A stretch of 64,000 nucleotides of DNA from Mauremys mutica. Taxonomy: Eukaryota > Chordata > Testudines > Geoemydidae. The stretch is taken from the NCBI RefSeq assembly GCF_020497125.1, contig NC_059082.1, positions 19,147,965-19,211,964 of the forward strand, in the 5' to 3' direction. Both the position numbers and the translations under genes were made by a program. How positions within the stretch are numbered: the first letter of the stretch is position 1; each line of letters starts with the position of its first letter. Shown here piece after piece: positions 12,191-25,900 of the stretch. The notes below the pieces were generated by a model. The model was not told the origin of the DNA, ran no database searches, and saw only the letters and a list, made by a program, of their open reading frames with translations.

Positions 12191-12950
12191 AGGACCACAG
12201 TTGTTCAATGGCTGTTAGAAGAGAGATCAAGTTAGGAGTGTGGATTCCTGCCGGCCCTCTTACAATGGCTCTACTGATCTAAAGGGGCCATAAGGCTAGC
12301 TGAACTGGTAACCTAGGAATTTTCTCAGCATAGGGAGATTCCTGTATTAATCAAAGGGTGGACCATTGTGTGGGGTCAATTGCTGGGTAAAAGCCTGACA
12401 CTGTATGTTTATTTTGCTTCTTCAGCAATGAGTTTATTTTAAATTCTGTTTAAATGCAAAATATGTTTGGATAGCAGAATGAATGGTTGAAAATGCAGCA
12501 AAACGTTTGACACAGAAGAAAAAGACATGAAGGGCTGTGAATAAAATTATGTCTACAACAGGATTTGAACTCACTGCTTTTACCAGCAGACACTGAGCCA
12601 GTTCCTGATCCTATTGAAGCCAATGTTAAACCTCCTAGTTGGCAAGGTGGAGATGCCTGCGTGAAGTAAAGGGATTGGAATGGCTTTAGGCCACACCTAT
12701 TCTGCTGCTTGCACAAGGGGCCAAGGTCAGAGCCTGGTGGTGAAGAGGGTGGGGGGCAAGTGACCAGTATTAAGATATCAGCCCCTGAGTATTGTGCACA
12801 ACATAATAAATGACATAGTTTCAACAACACTGTTATTGGTATTTATAGTATACAACTGACATATCAGTAAATAAACATATTGATGTTCACATTTCTGATT
12901 ACAAATTAATAGCTTTATTTATCAAACCTTGTACTAGAAGCAAATTCTTC

Positions 12951-13700
12951 TGTGATGGGTGGCACTTACTTCTTGAGCACCTCCTTGTGGTTGGGTGCTG
13001 TACTTCAGTCCTTTCCCCACTCCTGTGGTCGCCTATAGATTGCTAACAACCTTGGTGAGTTCTACAGTGGTTTGGCCCTCCAGTCAAATCACAAAGTTCC
13101 CAGGCACCCCTTCTGGGACATTAAAGAGTCCAATAAATGGACAGAATATTTGCCCTCGCTATGGTCTTCAGCCCCAGCTCTGGGCCCTTTAAATTCAGCC
13201 CTTTGGTTGGGTTCCCAGCTAAGCCCTGTCCCCTCCCTGGGGTTTATGACACTTCACCTGGGGATGGCACTGGAACCCAGACCCTCCCACTACTCCAGAT
13301 ACCAAACTAAGGGCCCTATACCCAGTAGCCACGTACTTCTTACTCCAATTCATTGTTGCTCCTTTCCCGGGCCTCTCCCTACCAGACCACTTTTACCTCC
13401 AGATCTATATCAGTGCCAGGATCATCAGGTTCTTCTCTACCTCCAGGCCACAGAGGAGTCCCTTTCTTCTCTCCTCTGGTCCCAGAAGAAACTGATCTGC
13501 TGACCTCCCTGCAGCTCCTTTTATCTGAGCCTGCTGGACTCTGATTGGCTGCTTCTGTGCGGCCTCTCTAGACAGGGCTGGGCTGGAGCACCCACTTTTG
13601 CTGGTCCTTTCCTATCACTTCGCTGCTTCCTGCAGCGGGGGAAGTGGAACTGTGGGGCATCCTGTAGGGAGCTGCAAAGGCCAGGTGCACCCCCACCACA
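12951..13700 (-). mobile_element. Possible solo LTR
   Basis: A 750-bp block begins TGTGATGGGTGGCAC and ends GGTGCACCCCCACCACA, so on either strand it has TG...CA ends with short inverted terminal similarity. It is pyrimidine-rich with no cellular coding signal. Flanks TCTTC and ATTTC match only 3 of 5, so the target duplication is weak. Confidence 0.35.
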
Positions 13701-14245
13701 ATTTCCCACAGAAACCATTGAAGCTGATTAGAGCTTGACCAAAGGGAAGAAGCTCAGACCCCTTATTCCTTTAAGGAGAGTCAGGAAAGGAGTGCCCATA
13801 GCCTTCCCCAAAAGTACCAAAACATGAGGATATCACTGTGCCTGATCATATAAACAGGAATGTGAAACAGAATGTAAACAATGCTGCCTTTATTGCCACA
13901 AATACTAGAAAAAAAAAACAAGCTAGATGCAACATTCAAGAAATCTGACATGATGTTAGACGTCAGTACTGTACACTCTAGTCATCTTGAACAGAACTCT
14001 GATATGTGCAAATCTCTCAAGCTCCCTGGGCTTCTTAAAATTCCACACTTAAAATACAATATAGGCTTTATATATAATTATCCCTGATGTTAAACCTACT
14101 TGTGTGCAGATCGTGTTGTAAAGAGGGCTTGTATATAAGTAACTGGTTATATATAGCAACAGAGAATATTTTAGTTTTATATTGTGCAGTTTATAATCAA
14201 AATCTTTTAAACCACATTACAAATTTGTGAAATATTAATGAGCAT

Positions 14246-14336
14246 CAAAGAGTCCTGTGGCACCTTATAGACTAACAGACGTTTTGGAGCATGAGCTTTC
14301 GTGGGTGAATACCCACTTCGTCGGATGCATCACCAA
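14246..14336 (-). mobile_element. Tiny 3' fragment of a Penelope-like element with 10-bp TSD
   Basis: On the minus strand it reads like the 3' end of the Penelope copy at 54359-54883 (ACCCACGAAA..., then CTATAAGGTGCCACAGGACT). TAATGAGCAT flanks it exactly at 14236-14245 and 14337-14346. Only 91 bp long. Confidence 0.75.
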
Positions 14337-14689
14337 TAATGAGCATGCTCACCCAGAACTGCCATTTTCCTATCCACATAGTCGCTAATCTTACAGCTGA
14401 TCAGATAATAAGGAATAAATTGCATAGATGTTTGCAAGATTGGGACATAAACTAGAACCACACTGCTGACTAGCAAGTTCTAGCACTTTCACTATACATG
14501 AGATTGCACGGTTATCTTTTGGAAGTGCTGGCAACAGGTGCATATTAATTTAACAACAGTATTATGGGGTTTTAATCTATGTGGGCTTGCAGTACAAGGC
14601 CCTGATTGTGCAAAGACTTTAGTGCATGTCCAGTGCCTAAAGTTAAGCATGTCTTTGAAGGATTAAGGCCCAATATATAAAGAAGCACA

Positions 14690-14895
14690 ACTACAGTAAC
14701 TGTATTTAGAACTATAGCAATAAAACAACATTGCCCTTCTATAGCATCTTTCATCTGTGGATTTCAAAGCACTTTACAAACATGAAGCCTCGCAATATTT
14801 CTGTGAGGTAGGGAAGGATTATTATTTCAATTTTACAGACTGGAAAACTAAGACATGGAGAGTTTAATGCATTTACCGAGGGGACAGTGTGGATG
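14690..14895 (+). repeat. Old CORE-SINE/MIR-like fragment
   Basis: TTTCAAAGCACTTTACAAAC followed by CCTCGCAATATTTCTGTGAG and ATTTTACAGACTGGAAAACT has the order of ancient tRNA-derived SINE tails shared by amniotes. No clear duplication. Confidence 0.5.
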
Positions 14896-14967
14896 TGGAA
14901 ACAGAACTAAGAAATTTCTGAAAGTTAAACATACCATAAAACGGACATAGGGAACATGCCTAGGGCA

Positions 14968-15112
14968 ATAGGCAGACCGTGGGCCAAATGCAGACCACCA
15001 GATGCTTTTGAACAGACCCCCAAATCTTATTTACTTATCATTATCATTGGATTTGGTCCCCCCCCCCAGTCTGGACCTTGACTATACCTTAACCAAGAAA
15101 CTGGGACCTTGA
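14968..15112. mobile_element. Degraded hAT-type remnant
   Basis: GGCAGACCGTGGGCCAAATG near the left and ATTGACTACCCTGACCCC near the right resemble the ends of the 2787-5094 type. The termini are too decayed for a firm call. Confidence 0.35.
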
Positions 15113-15329
15113 CAAAAAATAATTGACTACCCTGACCCCGTGTATGTCTATAAAGCAGGGTTGCACAAGTGTGCAGTTAAACATGCACATGTACCCACAA
15201 TGCATGTGGGGGGGCATCAGGAGTTTAAGATTTGGGGCTGTAGGGACTAGTTACCCTAAACAGAGCCTGTGGCACATAACAGGAGCACAGCGTGGAAAAC
15301 AGCAGCAGACACGGCTAGCGAAGCAACCG

Positions 15330-15930
15330 CTGGCCTGAAGGGAAAAGCGGTAACTGTCTCACTCCAGCCCCCCAGGACAGACGCCTGCGCGGGCTCCCGC
15401 TCCCGTACTGCGGGAGGTCCAGGCTGTCCCCCCTTGCAGCCCGCCGGGCGGGTGTGGAGAGCCGGCAGCCCGCCCAGGGCACAAGCCAGCAGCAGGTTGA
15501 CAGAGGCCCAGCGGGAGAACCCCCGGGGGGAGCGAGCGAGCGAGCGAGCGCGCGCGGGGAGGTGGGGGCGGGGCGGTACCAAGCCGGGCTTGGACCCGCG
15601 GCAGAGCGGAGGCGGCGGCTGCAGCCCGCGCAGGCCCCGAGTCCCGCGCGAGGAATGCGAACCCGGCCAGCCCCGCCGCGCCGCTCCACGGCCACAAGGG
15701 CCGGCGCACGCGCACTGCGTGACCGGCGAGTCAGCAGCAAGCCTGGTTGTCTCGAAAGCGGGAGGGGGATGCAGCTCCCCAGAGCAAAGGGGTGACCGCC
15801 CGACGCCGGCTTTCCCGGGGGAGGCGCGGTTCCTCCCTACGCGGGGGGTGCATGCTCCGGTGGGGAAGCCCGGCTCCTGGTTGGGGTTGTCGAGCTAAGC
15901 TGGCTTTGCCCGGCCCCGCAGCCGGGGGCA
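15330..15930 (+). promoter_or_regulatory. SLC30A4: CpG island, likely SLC30A4 promoter
   Basis: This is the only long CpG-dense stretch that is not inside a recognisable repeat. It has a GC box (GGGGCGGGGCGG near 15565), an NRF1-type palindrome GCGCACGCGC at 15704-15713, and no clear TATA box. It ends about 670 bp upstream of the start codon, the usual place for a noncoding first exon and CpG promoter of a vertebrate SLC30A4. I could not fix the transcription start or the first-exon donor. No metal response element of the form TGCRCNC was found by eye. Confidence 0.75.
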
Positions 15931-16472
15931 GAGTGCGAGCTGGTATCACTTACAAGGGGCTTCAGCGAATGACCTGAGCCAACCTCCGATGGATCGGAAT
16001 TGCATGGGGGCAGCCGCGGTATTAGCCATACAAAGGTACCGTTCAGTGTCTGTATATTAGCTCCCCCCCCTCTATATTTCAGCAATATAAACCCGAGAGC
16101 CTTGAGCAATAGTTATTCAGCGTTGTGCATAACCTTAAAAATGACAGTGTAACAATGTGTTACAGTCTGTTCTGGGTTTCGATTCGGTCAGTATCAAACA
16201 CGTCTTTGCTACTGTAGTCACGGCTCTGTGTTCAGCTGCCTAGCGAGTAGGCCAGTGGGCATGAAAGTGGCTGGTTAAAATAGATTATTGTTGTGCCCCT
16301 GTTAGCTGTTTGGCATCCTGGAGGTGGGCTGTCCAGCCTAAGGGTTAGTACAGCTGTCTTGCAGAGGGCTGGCTTGCTTTAGTAGGATTACCTGGCATAA
16401 CCTCGCCCCGGTGCATTTTAACTTGAATTTGTATCCATTGATAAACTGAATGTGTAACTCTGATTACCTCAG

Positions 16473-16597
16473 GCTTGGAGGAAGTGTCCTGAATGGACGA
16501 TGAAATGAAGCATTTCTGCCTGCAAGGGGAAGTTGCATGAGAAGAATTTGCTGTAGCTAAGCAGCAGCACCCCGCTGGGCTCCTGGCTCCAGCTACT
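16473..16597 (+). other. SLC30A4: Probable SLC30A4 5'UTR part of coding exon 1, with short upstream ORFs
   Basis: A fair acceptor (TGATTACCTCAG, ends 16472) begins this stretch. Three upstream ORFs are seen: 16493-16540 (15 codons plus stop), 16500-16508 (2 codons) and 16537-16560 (7 codons). All end before the main ATG at 16598, so they could lower or regulate translation. The exon border is inferred from the splice consensus only. Confidence 0.5.
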
Positions 16598-16994
16598 ATG
16601 GCCCAATCCAGGGTCTGGAATAGCATCAAATCCATGCTGAGAAAGAACGATGACCCCTTGTTCTTGAACGACTCCAGTGCCTTTGATTTTTCAGATGAAG
16701 TGGGGGAGGAGGACTTTCCTCGGTTTAACAAGTTGCGAGTTGTGGTTTCTGATGACACTTCGGATGCAGCTCCGGACAGACCTGTCAATGGGGCTCACCT
16801 AGGTCTGCAGTCCGATGACGACTCCTTGCTGGACCGGGATATTGCTCTGCGGAGCACACAGACTAGCTCCCCTAGGACGGACCCTTGTAGCAATTGCAGT
16901 AAACAGAGGGAACTATCAAAACAGAGGAAGGTGAAAAAACAGCTGACCCTGGCTGCCGTTCTCTATCTCTTCTTTATGATTGGAGAGCTCATAG
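16598..16994 (+). CDS. SLC30A4: SLC30A4 coding exon 1 (N-terminus and TM1)
   Basis: Encodes residues 1-132 and the first base of codon 133. It begins [19 protein letters not shown], carries the acidic [15 protein letters not shown] stretch and the [19 protein letters not shown] basic segment, and ends inside the first membrane helix ([16 protein letters not shown]). The donor is G|GTGAGT at 16995. The ATG context (CTACTATGG) is strong. Confidence 0.97.
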
Positions 16995-19900
16995 GTGAGT
17001 TGGGCTTGTTTTCTTACTCCCTCAAGGGTTAATGGAAAAATGCCTCCGTGCTTTTTAGGACATTATTTTATTACACAGTTGTCCTTTAATTATTTGCTAA
17101 AGGAGACAGTATATCAGTTACTGACATGCACAGATTTCAGCAAGCCCACAGAGTGCCCACAGTAAAGTCAGCATGCAATGAGAATCTAAGGAAAGAAAGG
17201 TTAAAGGGACACTGCCAACATTAACTCTTCCCTGGATGATGTTTAGAAGGATCTTAACAAGGAAGAAACTGACTATTTGAAATTAACAATTAAATTGTCC
17301 ATCTGATGTTAAATGGGGAAAAATACAGATCCCCCTCCCCTCAACTTGTTTCAGTTGTTGCCATCTTTTTACTTGTAATTATAATAGGTGCAAGATTTTC
17401 AGACAGAAATGTAATTTTTTCAGGTTAATGGTTCTCTTTAATAGCAGAATACCAGTGTCTGTATAAGATTTTAGGGCCTTCAAACCTTGTTATTTATGTT
17501 CTTAGTCCCCAAATACAGGAATATAATTTAGTTCTACCATTGAAAGGGGGAAAAACCCTCATGAAACTGAGTTATAGATAAAGATCAATCACTTACAGCT
17601 TCCTGTTTTGCTTCTCCCTACTGGACTAACCGAATATCTACACTAGTCTAGCTATTTCTGTATCTTAAACCAGGGGTTCTCAACAAAAATTTTGGTGGCC
17701 TTAGTATGCGGCCACCAACTCTTCCTGGTGGCCGCGCTGACTATTTTTCCTAAAATAATTAACTTTAGGAAAAACAAATAAATATGCACATCCACATCTA
17801 AATCATTGTAATTTATTTATGTAGGGTTTTTTCAGACTCGGTAATAAAAATAATTTACAGTTGTCTCTTCTTTACTGGGCCTAAACAGAATAGAAACACA
17901 AATAAGGTGATTTGCATGTTCTTGTCGTCTTGTTGTTTCTTTTGCTTTTTTGGTTGCACTTTTTTTTCTTCTAAGACTTGCTAGCTGGTAAATCTTCTGC
18001 TGTGTAAAGTGATATTTGTATGTTTGGTAATATCACTTTTCACAACAGACTTACTCACCCCCCAAGCTCTGCGACAAATTAAGCCCTGGATGGGGAGGCG
18101 GGCAGGGAGGCAGCAAGGCCCAGGGATGATGGCAGGGATGGTGAGCCTGGAGCCAGAGCCTGAAACCAGAGCCTGCCACCAGGCAGAAACACATACCTCA
18201 CCACATGGATGGAGCCCACAGTCCTGTGGCCAAAGCCTGCCTCCTCAACCCCAGGGAAAGTGGGAAATTCACCAGCTACCTGCACCTCCAGCATTTCTGT
18301 CTCTGGAGGGGGCCTTGGGAGAGGGACCACTGCTTTGCATGCCCCCCTTACCCCCCCCAGCCTAGGAGGCTGTGACCACAAGAAAAGGCCCTGGTGGCCG
18401 AATGCGGCCACTGTGGCCACATTTGAGAAACACTGTCATAATGAGCAACATGAAAGTGTCTACTGTATATTGCTTAAAAGCAACAAATGATTTTGAGCTA
18501 CTCTGATCATATGATTTACTGAAAATTCCAGTATATTGTTAATAATTGGGAGAAACCATGTTGATTTTTCCACTACAAAATTACTCCTGTTGTGGATTAA
18601 TTCAAAACAGTAACAAACTCATTTTCCAAGTTCAATTTTTATTTATCTCTGACAAACATTTTTGTTATCAAAGCATGTTCTCTTGCAGTTCAGGTTCAAG
18701 AGAAACCAAAACAGCATGATGCAGCAATCCAGGGGTGAAAGTAACTTACAGGATTTACCAGTACTGCCGGAGTCCTGAGGGGGGCGTGGCCTCATCTGGA
18801 AGAGGCGTGGCCTCTCAAGATTTAAAGGCCCTGGGGAACCAGCTGTGGCTGGGAGACCCAGAGCCTTTAAATCAACCAGGGGCGACCAGCTGCAGAGGTG
18901 GCTGGGAGCCCCCTGGGGCTCAGGGGCAAATTAAAGGGCCCGGGGCTCTGGCCACCAGGGGGAACCCTGAGCTTTGCGGGGCTGGGGCAGGTATTTAAAG
19001 GGCCCAGAGCTCCTGCCACTGAGGGAAGCCTGGAGCCCTTTAAATCCTGTCCCCAGCCGGGCCGCCAGAGCCGTGGCCGGGATTCAAAGAGCTCTGAGCT
19101 GCTTGCAGCCACGGGGAGGTCTGAGCCCTTTAAATCCCGGCCCCAGCCCTGCCGCCGGAGCCGCGGCCGGGATTGAAAGGGCTCTGGGCTGCCCGCAGCC
19201 CTTTCAATCTCCACCGTGGAGGTCGATGCGGTCCAGCACGGCGTACTGACTCTTGCCGGTATGCCGTACTGGACTACACTGGCTTACTTTCGCCTCTGCA
19301 GCAATCTGTAAATCTAGAAACACATATGGCTGTATATTACAGTGGAGCAGCAGCTCCAGTATAGTTACGGTTAAGGCCAGCTTTCTGTTTAAAGCTCGAC
19401 TATTCTAAGTGCTCTAATATCTGGACAGTTACTTGGATTCACTTACAGTGAAAAGACACAGTGCAAGTAAGAGACAGGTGCTGCCTGCACCTGCCCTGTG
19501 CTCAAACTCTGAGCATGTTCCCCCAACAGAATACCACACAATTCTATATTGAAATGATGCAGACTGAAACCTCAAGGTACACATGCACCGCCTTCCATTG
19601 CTAACATGCATGGGGTGATTCAGACCCAGATCTCTGCATATCACAGTCACAGCTCCATGACACTCCTCAAACTAATCGCCAGATCTTCTCATATCACAAA
19701 CACCCCTCTAGCAACCTGCTCCACCTGCTGCCTCCACCATTCACTGCAGCTACACCTACAACTCTGAAAGAAACTAGAATGCATGCAGATAATTCTCAGT
19801 GGCTATTGCCAGCTCCAGGCAGAGTTAAGGTTGTGTGAGCATCTACCTTAATTCTGTATTTCCTGGTTTTCAGAAGTCTGAGTTTTGCTGAATTTGAGAT

Positions 19901-22900
19901 TCTGGAAGGGCACAAGCTATCATTAGGCATCTTTAACTCTGCATTAATGAAGTTTTTTTTGACATTTATTCTTGGATACCTTATGAAAGAAACTCCAAAG
20001 TGGAGAGTCACATGACAGTAGACACAAAGCTGTTAAAAACGACATCATCAATATTTAATTATTAAGAGGCGTAGTATTTACCTTCTAATTACTATTCACT
20101 TTTCATTTAAATAGCACAATGTACTACCATGTCTTTTGGAGTTATACATGCCATTTAAGTGCCTACTTGGTGCCACTTAAACTCTTGAAGAACACAAAGT
20201 ATTTCTGCCATCCACTTCCCCTTGACTTGTTCTATTGCCACTTTGTTTTCAAAAGTGGAGAATGTTATGATGCCAGTGCATCAATGTATCTATCAGTCAT
20301 TAGACTTTCAGATGCACTGAACTGGGTTTTTACTTGTGACCACACAACTTCTTGAAATTACAATATTTACAAAGTAGTATTTACAATATACAACTGTAAA
20401 TCTGGACGCATGAATTAGTTGTAATTTAAATTCACTAGTAAAAGGGAATGTTAAAAACTTTTGAAAGTACAGGAACTGATGGCTCAAGGGACAGATAATA
20501 AATAGTAGAGATCAGTGGTTCTCAAACTTTTGTACTGGTGACCCCTTTCACATAGCAAACCTCTGAGTGAGACCCCCCCTTAAATATATAAAAATGTTTT
20601 TAATTTATAACACCATTGAAAATGCTGGAGGCAAAGTGAGGTTTGGGGTGGAGGCTGACAGCTTGTGACCCCCACCATGTAATAATCTTGTGACTCCCTG
20701 AAGGGTCCTGACCCCCAGTGTGAGAACCCTGGTATAGAGGACTTGCTGCCACTTGTTCACCATTCAAATTCATTTCAGTACTGACAAAGTCTGCTGGCTG
20801 TTCCGTGGCCTCTGTGAAATGAATTAGTAGTCTCAGGAGAGTCATTCACGTCACTAGACTTGCTTCCCTCTCATCCCGTGAGGTGGTCTCCCAGGGGAGG
20901 TTTGTGTTACATTGGGGAGCTAGAAGTTAGTACAAGATGGGCAGTGGCAGTGCCTGAACTATGGATACATAAAGGGCTTCATTCCTGACAATCTGGCACC
21001 TGTCAAGAGTACTAAATTCATTATTTAAAAAAAAAAAAGTTGGAAGTTGCTGTGCCATTTTTTCTGTCAGCAGCATAACCGTGACTTTCAGGAGCACTTT
21101 ATCCGTATCCATAACTTTTAGCTAAAACAGAGGTCCCGAAAGTGTAGGGTGTGCCCCCGTAGAGGTGTGCGGAGGAACATTGGGAGGGTGCAGCAGGGCC
21201 GGGCCAGCACCCATGGAGGTCGGAAAGAGAGCACAACTCAGCTCCTCCCCACCCCCTGCTCTGCTCCAGTCCTGCCACTAGCCACGTCCCTGGCTCACGG
21301 CCCCGCACCTGGCCCGGTCCCCAGGCTCAGTGTAGGTCCGCACCCAGCCCCTGCCCCAGTCTCTGCACCTGGCTGTGGCTCTGTTCCCAGCCCGGGGTCA
21401 AGGCTAAGGGGAAGGACGGGAGTGGGAGTGGAGTTGTAACTGGCCATGGGCCCAGCTGCTGGCCCCCACCACAGCCCAGCTGCAGCTCTGCTTCTGCCCT
21501 CGCCCCCAGCCTCAGACCCCGGCTAGGACCCCACTCCGAGGCTGAGACCTACCCACAGATGCGGCCCCAGCCTTGGCCCCCTTACCCATGTCTGTGTCCC
21601 CCACCCATGGCCCCCGGCTCCGGGGGTGGCAAGGGAGGCAGATGGGCCAGGGTGGTGCAACCCTCAAAAGTTTGGGGATCATTGAGCTAAAAATAACATT
21701 TTAAAAACAGGAAGATTAAACTTTTTTTGATTTAGCTTTTTAAAAATAAGTGTAGAAGAAGGTGGTGGTGAAGCAGCTTCATTTCATGCAGTGGAAATTG
21801 TAATTAATGTGCCGTAACAACTACCTTTTGTTGACCTTCTACCTTTGAATAATGACTTTATCTGCACTACATCTGTGGTGTATTTGACAACGCCATTGTT
21901 CAAACCAAAAAAATATATATACTTTACCAAGCCTCTCAGGGAAAAACTAGGAGAAAGTCCATTTGTCAGACATACACTAGGTAATTGACATTTGTTATCT
22001 ACTCCACTTAGCTTAATTAGAGGCCTTATCTCAGGAGCACATGGTAATGGCAAGCAGTGACCTTGCCCTTTAGCTTCTGCTTCAGTGGTTAGTCATTGAT
22101 AAGACTGCCACAATCCATGAACTAATTATGGATGAGGCTCTTAACTCTGAACATATTACAGAGACCTGGTTGAATGACAACTGGCCCTGTCAGCTGGTTC
22201 TGCTTTTTCTGACTGTGTTTGTGGTTCAGCATGATCCAAAGGTGAACTTGGCAGAGTCTGAACTCAGGTGTAGAAAATGCCTTATCACAAGGACGGATTG
22301 ATGTCATACGAGACTCCTGGGATAAAATGAATTTGGGAATTTTGGCTGTGTACCAGTCTCACTATTCAGTGGAATTCCTGGCTGAGCTTGTTGAGCCTGC
22401 TACTGGAGTCACTGAAATTTCTTCATGGGGGTGACTTCAGTATCATTCACCATGCCTCTTGTGGATTTGTTTGAGACTTCCTGGCTTCTAAGTGGTGTCT
22501 GACTCAGCTTATGCTCATGTGTACACCACACACCTGATTTAGAGAGAACTGGAAATAGGGTGAATTAAAAATAAAACTACACCTTAATCATGATCAGATC
22601 GTCATTGCTTTTTGCTTGAGATCAGCACTTTTCTAAGCTCTGTCAAGGTGGTGGATCTTTCCAACTAAGGTATTTATTTGGCTCCCATCTTTATAGTAGC
22701 TGAGTACCTCACAATCTTTTGATTTATTTATCCTCACCTCCCTTGTGGGAAGTATTATCCCCATTTTGTAGATGGTGCACTGAGGCATAGAGACACTAAG
22801 TGACTTTCCCAAAGACCCCAGAAGTCTGTGGCAGAGCAGGGAATTGAACTTGGGTCTCTCAAGTTCCAGGCTAGCCCCCTGAACAATGAGCATAACTACC

Positions 22901-25900
22901 CTAACCCAAACTTCCTCACCTGATCTGTTTCTGTGGCCCATCCTCTGGGACTCAAGTTTCAGAACATTCTGAGGAAATTTAGTACTCAGTCATCTGGGGA
23001 GCTTTGCATTTGATCCTACAGTATATTATAACAGTCTGTTTTCTGTGATCTTTGACACACTGGGACTGTGATCAGATATGCCTTTGCAGCACCCCCTTGT
23101 GGCCCATCAGGGCACAACTCACCCAGCTGCATGTCTCTGTAGGTAGCTTCACTCTTTTGCAAGGGTTGATGTAGCAGTGCTTTAGCCATCTCGCCAAGGC
23201 ACACATCAGTCCTTTGGGGATGTTAAGGTCCAAAGTCAGGAAAAACCACAACTCAAAACCAGGCTCATCCAGTGAGCTTTCAGCAGGACCTCACCCATAT
23301 GTGTAGAGCTCATCTTCAAACAGTCAGTATTCCAGCCAGTCTCCAAAGGTCCAGTTGTTCCTTCTGCCAGGAGGCTCAACAAACCAGCAAGCTATGTCTA
23401 CAATACAGCTTATGTTAGCATAATTTATGTGGCTTAGGTGGGGTTTGAATAAATCACCCTCCTGAGCGACATAAGTTACACCAACATAAGTGCTGGTGTG
23501 GACGGTGCTGTCAGCGGGAGAGCTTCTCCCGCCGATACAGCTTCTGCCGCTTGCCGGGGCTGAAGTAGTTAAGCCAACAGGAGAGCTCTCTCCCATCAGC
23601 ATAGAGCAGCTACATCAGACAAATTCCTCTGAGGCTGTAAAGTGATGAGCAACCAGTCTGGGAGGGAAGCTAGATCTCAAACTTAAGTATATAATGATCA
23701 ATACCACCACCAACTATAATGTATGCTATCTGTGCGTGCATTTGTAGATAAGTATATAATTTTTGTTGTTTTGTTGCTCAGGCAATCAACCAATTTGTGA
23801 GCTTTCCTTTGCTATACCTGGCCCCTAATGGTCTGTCCAATAGGATCCTCAGGTTTTCCTGTAATGCAAATTTTTAATATTACACAAAGACCAGACAGTG
23901 AGAAATGATGGAAACAAATAAGCTCGTATCTGAGATATTTCATTTTTAAAACTGGAGATTGAGGCCTGCAAGGGGGCATTTTATATTTGGTGGAAGCTGC
24001 AGGTTCAAGGACAATTTCAGGCTGCTCCCAGAGCAGTGGGGAAACCTGACCCATTGCTGAACTGACACTGAAGATGTAGTCCAGGGGTTGGCAACCTTTC
24101 AGAAGTGGTGTGCTGAATCTTCATTTATTCACTCTGATTTAAGGTTTCGTGTGCCAGTAATACATTTTAATGTTTTTAGAAGGTCTCTTTCTATAAGTCT
24201 ATAATATATAAAGCTAAACTATTGTCTGTAAAGTAAATAAGGTTTTTAAAATGTTTAAGAAGCTTCATTTAAAATTAAATTAAAATGCAGAGTCCCCCAG
24301 ATCAGTAGCAGGACCCGGGCAGTGAGAGTGCCACTGCAAATCAGCTCACGTGCCACCTTTGGCACATGTGCCATAGGTTGCCTACCCCTGATGTAGTCTC
24401 TTTTGAGTGCATGTGCAGAACTCCCATTAGCACTGTGCATGAAAGGAAGACTACGTCTTTATTAGGTTAACCCCTTCCATGCATCTATTACAGATATTGA
24501 CATCTGCTTCAGGGCAAATCGATCACTTTAACCTTCTGATCTGAAGAAATTTATCTCAGCACAGCCCACAGTTATGAGAAAGGGGTTAAATTACATAGAA
24601 ATGGAAAGAAGTATTTCAGAATGGAAGGGTTGGCAATGGCTGCTGGGACAGGGAACAATGAGGCTTAAGATTTAATGTTAAAAAAAAAAAAGAGGACAGA
24701 CTGAATTTCTTTGCCATTTAGTCATTGGAGCTCTGCCCATGTTTCAAAATGTCAAAAAACTTTGCAGTCTTGGCTTAATAAATTAATTAATCATCTGATT
24801 AAACGCACAAAACAAAGAAAAGACACTAAGCTAGTTTAGGCTGATCCTGCAGAACCTTATTCAAGCAAGTGGTCTCACTGAAGTCAGTGAGGCCACTTGT
24901 GTGAGTAAAGCTTGGAGGACGGAGCCTTTTCCACTTACCTAATCTGTTTAAGTATTTATACTGTATTTATCACCATGGTAGCTTTAAGAAATAGCATGGC
25001 ACATTGATTGCAATGGGAAAAACCACCAGCTCCATTACCACACCTCATTACTTGCTCAATGCACCATTCTGAATATGCTTTGTTGTAAACTACACCCAAC
25101 GGATGTTTTACAGAGTGGTTCAGATCACATGCCCTAACTTTTCCAATTCCATTTCAGGTGGATATGTTGCTAATAGTCTAGCAATCATGATGGATGCTCT
25201 TCATATGCTAACTGACCTCAGTGGTATTCTTTTGACTCTGCTTGCTTTGTGGCTCTCTGCAAAATCTCCCACAAAAAAGTTCACCTTTGGATTTCACCGC
25301 TTAGGTACGTAGCTGCCAGACTTTACTGTTATACCATTTACAACACTGCTAACTATGAGGAAAGTTTGACTGCAGAGCTGTAGTGTAGAGCATTAAATAA
25401 CTAACTATCAGAAATGAGGTTATGTAAATCTAGAAATAGCTTTACACGAAGGGCCCTTTACAACGCTCTGTCCATAGCAGGCAGCAGAGAGCTGGCTATG
25501 CTGGTTTTATGACACCTGGGAATTTCCCTAGGCAGAGTGGCACAAAAGTGACAGACGGGGGCCCATGATTTGACCTGGTCCCCCCAGCCCAAGGTTGTGT
25601 TACATTGATAGCCCTTCCTGGGAGAGGTTCCACTGCTCCTACCTGTGCTGTAGCTATTTGTAGGTTCAAATAGGAGACTATGTTGTCCTTGGCTGTCAGA
25701 CCGTCATCTTTCATGAGAACTAACATCACTGAAAAGTTTAATAAAATACCCTAAGTGGCAGGCATGTCTTCCCCCCCCCCTCTTTATTACTTTGCTGTGC
25801 ATTCAGATGAGTGATGTGGAGAAGGCTTTATTTCTGTTGGTAGTATCTTTTTAATAACTGTGCATTAGAGGCCTATTTAGGAAACTCATGTCACAGTGAT

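Larger units (their letters stand above)
16995..25157 (+). other. SLC30A4: SLC30A4 intron 1 (8163 bp)
   Basis: Contains four hAT-type elements (17671-18435, 18730-19298, 20513-20731, 21128-21684), a LINE endonuclease remnant (22085-22620), a MIR-like SINE (22655-22912), a Harbinger-like remnant (23391-23615) and another hAT-type element (24082-24390). The remaining parts (17000-17670, 19310-20510, 21700-22080, 23620-24080, 24400-25150) show nothing I can name. Confidence 0.9.

Noticed and set aside
15330..15930. Metal response elements in the promoter
   Set aside because: I looked for TGCRCNC cores on both strands by eye and found none that fit, so none is claimed.
15256..15977. Several open frames of 70-209 codons in the CpG island
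   Set aside because: GC-rich sequence lacks stop codons by chance. The products are Arg/Pro/Ala-rich on both strands with no motif.
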